Part shown: positions 6,201-8,455 of the stretch, in pieces
Layout of the letters: every line of letters starts with the position of its first letter
Numbering within the stretch: the first letter of the stretch is position 1
DNA from: an uncultured Clostridia bacterium
Lineage (GTDB): Bacteria > Bacillota > Clostridia > Christensenellales > UBA1242
NCBI GenBank assembly: GCA_937900575.1
Contig: CALCEI010000130.1
Location: forward strand, 1 to 8,455
DNA: 8,455 bases
Direction of reading: 5' to 3'
Translations under genes and position numbers: made by a program
Notes under the pieces: model-generated
What the model was told of the DNA's origin: nothing
Databases searched by the model: none
The model's input: the letters and a program-made list of their open reading frames with translations, nothing else

Positions 6201-8455
6201 ATATTCGCCATCTTCTAAATCAGAGTAGGTGTAAACAATTGTTCCAAAAGTTGCAGTTGCAGTTGGAGTGCTTGGTGTTCCACCATATTTCCAATTTGCC
6301 ATTGTCAAATCTGTTATTTCATTTTCTGTTGCTTTATTTATTGTCAATATAAATGGAGAAACTGCACTTGTATACTCATCTGTTTCAGCAATCGATGCCA
6401 CTATAGTATATATTCCAGCATTTGTTGGAAGTCCAATTGACCAATCGCCTCCAATAGGATAGCCAAATTCATCTGTATATGAATATATAACTTTATCCAC
6501 ATCATTATTTGCGTTAATATCCCACTCTGGTGTTTCTCCATAAGTTATACTAATCTCTTCAACTGGTATTTCATTAACTTCTATAACTATTGTATTGACC
6601 TTTCTATCATCAGGGATATTTTCAAATATTCCTGTAAGACAAACATCTTTTTCTGGCATTTCGAAGATATACATATACAGACTTCCATATGACTCTTTTT
6701 CTTCTTCTGATTTAAACACTTCAACGAAAGAAATTCCACCATCTTTATCTTCCAATGTATTTGGTATTAACATATCATTAGGTGCTATGTAAACAATAAT
6801 TTGAATAACCTCTCCCGGTAATGCTGTCCTAGAATCAGAACCAGAATCATCGATGTCAAGCACAATTCCACTATATTGATATAATAAACCCAGTTTATCA
6901 GTTGTTATGGTGAAGGTTTGAACGATGTCAATGGAGTATTTGTATGAATGTTCGGTTGCAACGACAGTAAGTCCTGCATCACTTGTAAAGTTGACTATAT
7001 ATACATCATAATCTTCACCGGCTTCAACAACTGTTCCTTCTCCATTTGCAAGTGTAACGCCAACAAGCATAGAGCCTTTTGGAGTATAAGCATCACTACC
7101 TAAAGTAATGAATTTTTCTCTTGTTGAATATAAGTTGCTTTGTTCACCAGTTGTGGTTTTGTTGTTATAAATATATGGTTTTCCACCAAGAATAAGGTTT
7201 GCATTGGCATTTGTATAGTAAATTCCACCACCTACGTCTGCAGTGTTGTTTTCAATACGTCCACCATAAATTGTTAATTCACCATTACAATAGATGCCGC
7301 CACCATTTGCTAATGCAGTGTTATATTCAATGTTTCCACCATAAATGGTTGATTTAGAGTTATTACCTATGCATATTGCACCACCATTGTAAGATGTAAG
7401 TAATGGCATTGGACTGAAAGACTTATTACCAGCAAGAGTGCCACCAAAGATATTGAGTGTTGCATTTTCAGTAACTTCTATTGCACCACCGTAATTGCTG
7501 GAATTTAAACCACCGGTAATTACACCCCCGTTTATTGTGTGTGCTGTGCCTTCGCCTTCGCCAAGGTGCCACAAACCTGTTGCATCAACATAACCAGTGT
7601 GAGATGTTGGTGTATCTTTGTCTAAATTGCAATCGAAAAGGTTTAATGTTGCACCATTGCTTACAGATATGTTTTTTTCGTTCAAATTCAAAACATGTCC
7701 GTTTAAGCAAAAGTTTACTGTACCTTCTGGAACTACCCATTGTGCAGATAATGTAACATCACAACCCAAGTAATAATTTCCTGCTTCGGTTGGAAGGTAA
7801 TCGGTTGTTGTCCATTTTGTCCAAGCACCTTCAGTGTGGTTGTGGAAAGCAACAATTTTAGAAACATAATCTGCTGATGCTGGAACTGTTCCAGTTGAGT
7901 CGCCATAAATTTGGTCACCAAATTCAACAACATAACCTCTTGCAGAGTATGGACTGGTACCACAACCGGTGTAAGCAATGTTGTTCCAACTATATTGGTA
8001 ATCTGTTAAAATTCCATTTGTTGAATAACCACTGCCCATATTAAGAGTTGTTAAACAAGCTTCCACAGAAGAAGATTGCTCGTTTGGTTCTCTGTCTGCA
8101 AGGTTGCTTGTATTGCTGTTCCAATTAAAGTAATAATGGTTGGTTTCAGCGTTTCTTTCATATATTGTACTTATTGTTTGTGCGTTTCTATCTTCTTCTT
8201 TAATGTATTGAATATCAAAGAAAGGGTTGTCAATTTCAGGACCACATGCCCAGTACCAATGGTCTTCATAAAGTTCAGGGTTTTTTGTTTGTATAACTTC
8301 ATCTGTGTAAACATAGTATTGTTCGCCATCTTTGTTTGCAGGTTTTTTAAGCATTGTGCCACCAAGCCAACCAACTTCATTACCTGTAACTTCATAAATA
8401 AAGGTATCTTCTTCCACACTTGTGATTGTTGCAAGGTAACCTTGTCTACCTAAAT
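3201..8455 (-). CDS. Giant modular surface protein: C-type lectin, beta-helix, MBG repeats, membrane anchor, H1-like tail (5' end outside window)
   Basis: The frame is open to the window edge. The GTG at 8417 is internal, because the residues before it (GYLATITS) and after it (VEEDTFI) form the hallmark start of a C-type lectin domain. The count below takes that GTG as residue 1. Up to 168: C-type lectin domain with GWLGG, a sugar/calcium-type EPN (110-112), Glu119-Ala-Cys121 and WNN (144-146, in place of WND). 219-480: right-handed beta-helix with repeats such as GGAI and NTADVGGGIY. About 486-605: InlB-like module ending in a MPEKDVCLTGIF pattern. 608-1536: about eleven MBG-type beta modules (PTNAGxY signatures). 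1538-1562: membrane span. 1563-1575: Lys/Asn-rich loop. About 1593-1615: second span. 1620-1650: charged helix. 1650-1738: Lys/Ala/Pro tail like histone H1 or AlgP. The gene ends in its own terminator. It is probably an adhesin on a long stalk; the ligand is unknown. The signal peptide is expected outside the window. Confidence 0.93.
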   Translation of the reverse strand, partial: LGRQGYLATITSVEEDTFIYEVTGNEVGWLGGTMLKKPANKDGEQYYVYTDEVIQTKNPELYEDHWYWACGPEIDNPFFDIQYIKEEDRNAQTISTIYERNAETNHYYFNWNSNTSNLADREPNEQSSSVEACLTTLNMGSGYSTNGILTDYQYSWNNIAYTGCGTSPYSARGYVVEFGDQIYGDSTGTVPASADYVSKIVAFHNHTEGAWTKWTTTDYLPTEAGNYYLGCDVTLSAQWVVPEGTVNFCLNGHVLNLNEKNISVSNGATLNLFDCNLDKDTPTSHTGYVDATGLWHLGEGEGTAHTINGGVITGGLNSSNYGGAIEVTENATLNIFGGTLAGNKSFSPMPLLTSYNGGAICIGNNSKSTIYGGNIEYNTALANGGGIYCNGELTIYGGRIENNTADVGGGIYYTNANANLILGGKPYIYNNKTTTGEQSNLYSTREKFITLGSDAYTPKGSMLVGVTLANGEGTVVEAGEDYDVYIVNFTSDAGLTVVATEHSYKYSIDIVQTFTITTDKLGLLYQYSGIVLDIDDSGSDSRTALPGEVIQIIVYIAPNDMLIPNTLEDKDGGISFVEVFKSEEEKESYGSLYMYIFEMPEKDVCLTGIFENIPDDRKVNTIVIEVNEIPVEEISITYGETPEWDINANNDVDKVIYSYTDEFGYPIGGDWSIGLPTNAGIYTIVASIAETDEYTSAVSPFILTINKATENEITDLTMANWKYGGTPSTPTATATFGTIVYTYSDLEDGEYTDTVPTEIGTYWVKAEVEETDNYVGAVAKASFQITAESEKQEIKIDPVPCNHTYDGDQKSFVITSGEGPLLSGFKFEYYIDDAWTEDAPINAGSYNVKITREEDDTYKAYEKVVENGLVIAKAEQVITISDITKTYDDIAISIKKYEDGLTQNYFTYLGDGEVVVEYKVKDADVDTYTTTAPTNAGDYVVRVSVAEGTNYLAGSKTKEFTIAKVKVTKPSEDTTSFAYTGLEQTYTLTTSDYYTISNNKRTNAGSQTVTVALKDKTNYEWSDETDDDLEFTFSIAKATNEITDFSIEDWTYGETASTPTATAKFGTIVFTYYSDDSTPTPVDVPKNAHAYFVEAKVEGTDNYTEVTAKKYFEIKPKAVTIHIDDKTSVYGEDIVELTGTCEDLEYDDKVSDVVALLTYATSTSNAGKYDIFGWAISENYDVTFVGTVTYYEHNVKYYADYSTYTITKADLVVEWSENTFTYNGEDQSSAITLSYTTVDGVTHVVEDRTYYQIRNNKNIHNIENEEYTGTASNDFVGAGNYTANLTTAAWNSIITTNYKIPAVNLRTHVYTIAKAQVAKPSADTTEFVYTGEEQTYTLATSDYYTISNNKRTNAGTQTVTVALKDKTNYEWSDETSDDLTFTFTIAKAENQITGLTLDGWTYGETPSTPSATAKFGEVQFVYSKAEPRSFLIDDLPTNAGSYIVKAYVWGTDNYEGASEELAFTIAKATYDMSGISFDDVALNYDGQAHTIAVSGTLPTGVTVKYYVDNTEFTGATKSGVYQIKAVFTGNENYNAIEDMTATLTINKIVDLWWLIVLLSLINGLLIFSLVYLIAKYNKNNKKENKNKTITLSAVPLVFIPWQVELCFGLSILAVTLLIVNLTVAICLKSAHTKKLEAWHLEYEANKLEAEFLAEQKKAEKQTKPAKKVASKKKPATKKKAKKKATKKATKKPTKKATAKKPSAKKPVAKKVTSKKATAKKPSAKKPVAKKVTSKKATAKKSTAKKPVAKK
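3211..3376 (-). repeat. 60-bp in-frame tandem repeat (about 2.8 copies) in the Lys/Ala tail
   Basis: Units start at 3211, 3271 and 3331; the last is partial. Each full unit encodes 20 residues made of AKKP, AKKV, SKKA and AKKPS-type tetrads. Units differ at only a few bases. Since 60 is a multiple of three, gain or loss of a unit would change tail length without a frameshift. Confidence 0.92.
4188..4517 (-). repeat. Internal duplication of a two-module MBG unit, copy 2
   Basis: Residues 1301-1410 of the giant protein (counted from the 8417 GTG) match residues 951-1060 at 84 of 110 positions by hand count, exactly 350 residues (1050 bases) apart. The best conserved core is YYTISNNKRTNAG followed by a VALKDKTNYEWSDET segment. 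Confidence 0.9.
5238..5567 (-). repeat. Internal duplication of a two-module MBG unit, copy 1
   Basis: Partner of 4188-4517. It encodes residues 951-1060: one YTG-type module followed by one WTYGE-type module. A third, more distant copy of the WTYGE-type module is at residues 698-776 (NWKYGGTPSTPTATA). Confidence 0.9.

Noticed and set aside
8415..8417. GTG at 8417 as the start codon of the giant protein
   Set aside because: The frame continues to the window edge, and the residues before it (GYLATITS) belong to the same C-type lectin domain, so it is an internal Val codon.
3201..8455. Sortase-anchored (LPXTG) surface protein
   Set aside because: No LPXTG-like motif is present before the membrane segments in this gene or in the 867-2210 gene. 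Anchoring is by the membrane spans.

Overview
The window is AT-rich. Every gene I can support lies on the minus strand, so transcription runs from base 8455 towards base 1. Signs of a low-GC Gram-positive (Bacillota, probably an uncultured gut Clostridia-like lineage) are the Sec signal peptides, surface proteins anchored by C-terminal membrane segments followed by Lys/Arg tails, the absence of LPXTG motifs, purine-rich Shine-Dalgarno sequences, and the abundance of MBG/YDG-type and Cys-rich repeat modules. The assignment is inference; there is no rRNA or housekeeping marker here.

Layout in transcription order: (1) 8455-3201, a giant surface protein whose N-terminus lies outside the window. 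It has a C-type lectin domain, a right-handed beta-helix, an InlB-like/MPA-type module, about eleven MBG-type beta modules, two or three membrane segments, and a Lys/Ala-rich histone-H1-like tail encoded by a 60-bp tandem repeat. (2) 3082-2318, a small membrane-tethered metzincin-type zinc metallopeptidase. (3) 2210-867, a secreted, membrane-anchored protein with an N-terminal beta-sandwich-like region and three Cys-pair modules. (4) 663-1, the start of a paralogue of gene 3, cut by the window edge.

The genes are not one tight operon. Genes 2, 3 and 4 each have a clear sigma-70-type promoter with a 17-bp spacer and the same TATTAT -10 box. Genes 1, 2 and 3 each end in a Rho-independent terminator, and the hairpins after genes 1 and 2 are near copies of each other. 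Genes 3 and 4 share an 82-bp identical stretch in the signal-peptide region and a 44-bp near-identical block upstream of and overlapping the -35 box, while their mature parts have diverged strongly.

Together the window looks like a cell-surface locus: a glycan-binding, repeat-stalk adhesin, a surface protease that could process envelope proteins, and a family of secreted Cys-module proteins built on a shared expression and secretion cassette. No RNA genes, CRISPR arrays, insertion sequences or origins were seen. No gene-free stretch exceeds about 205 bases.
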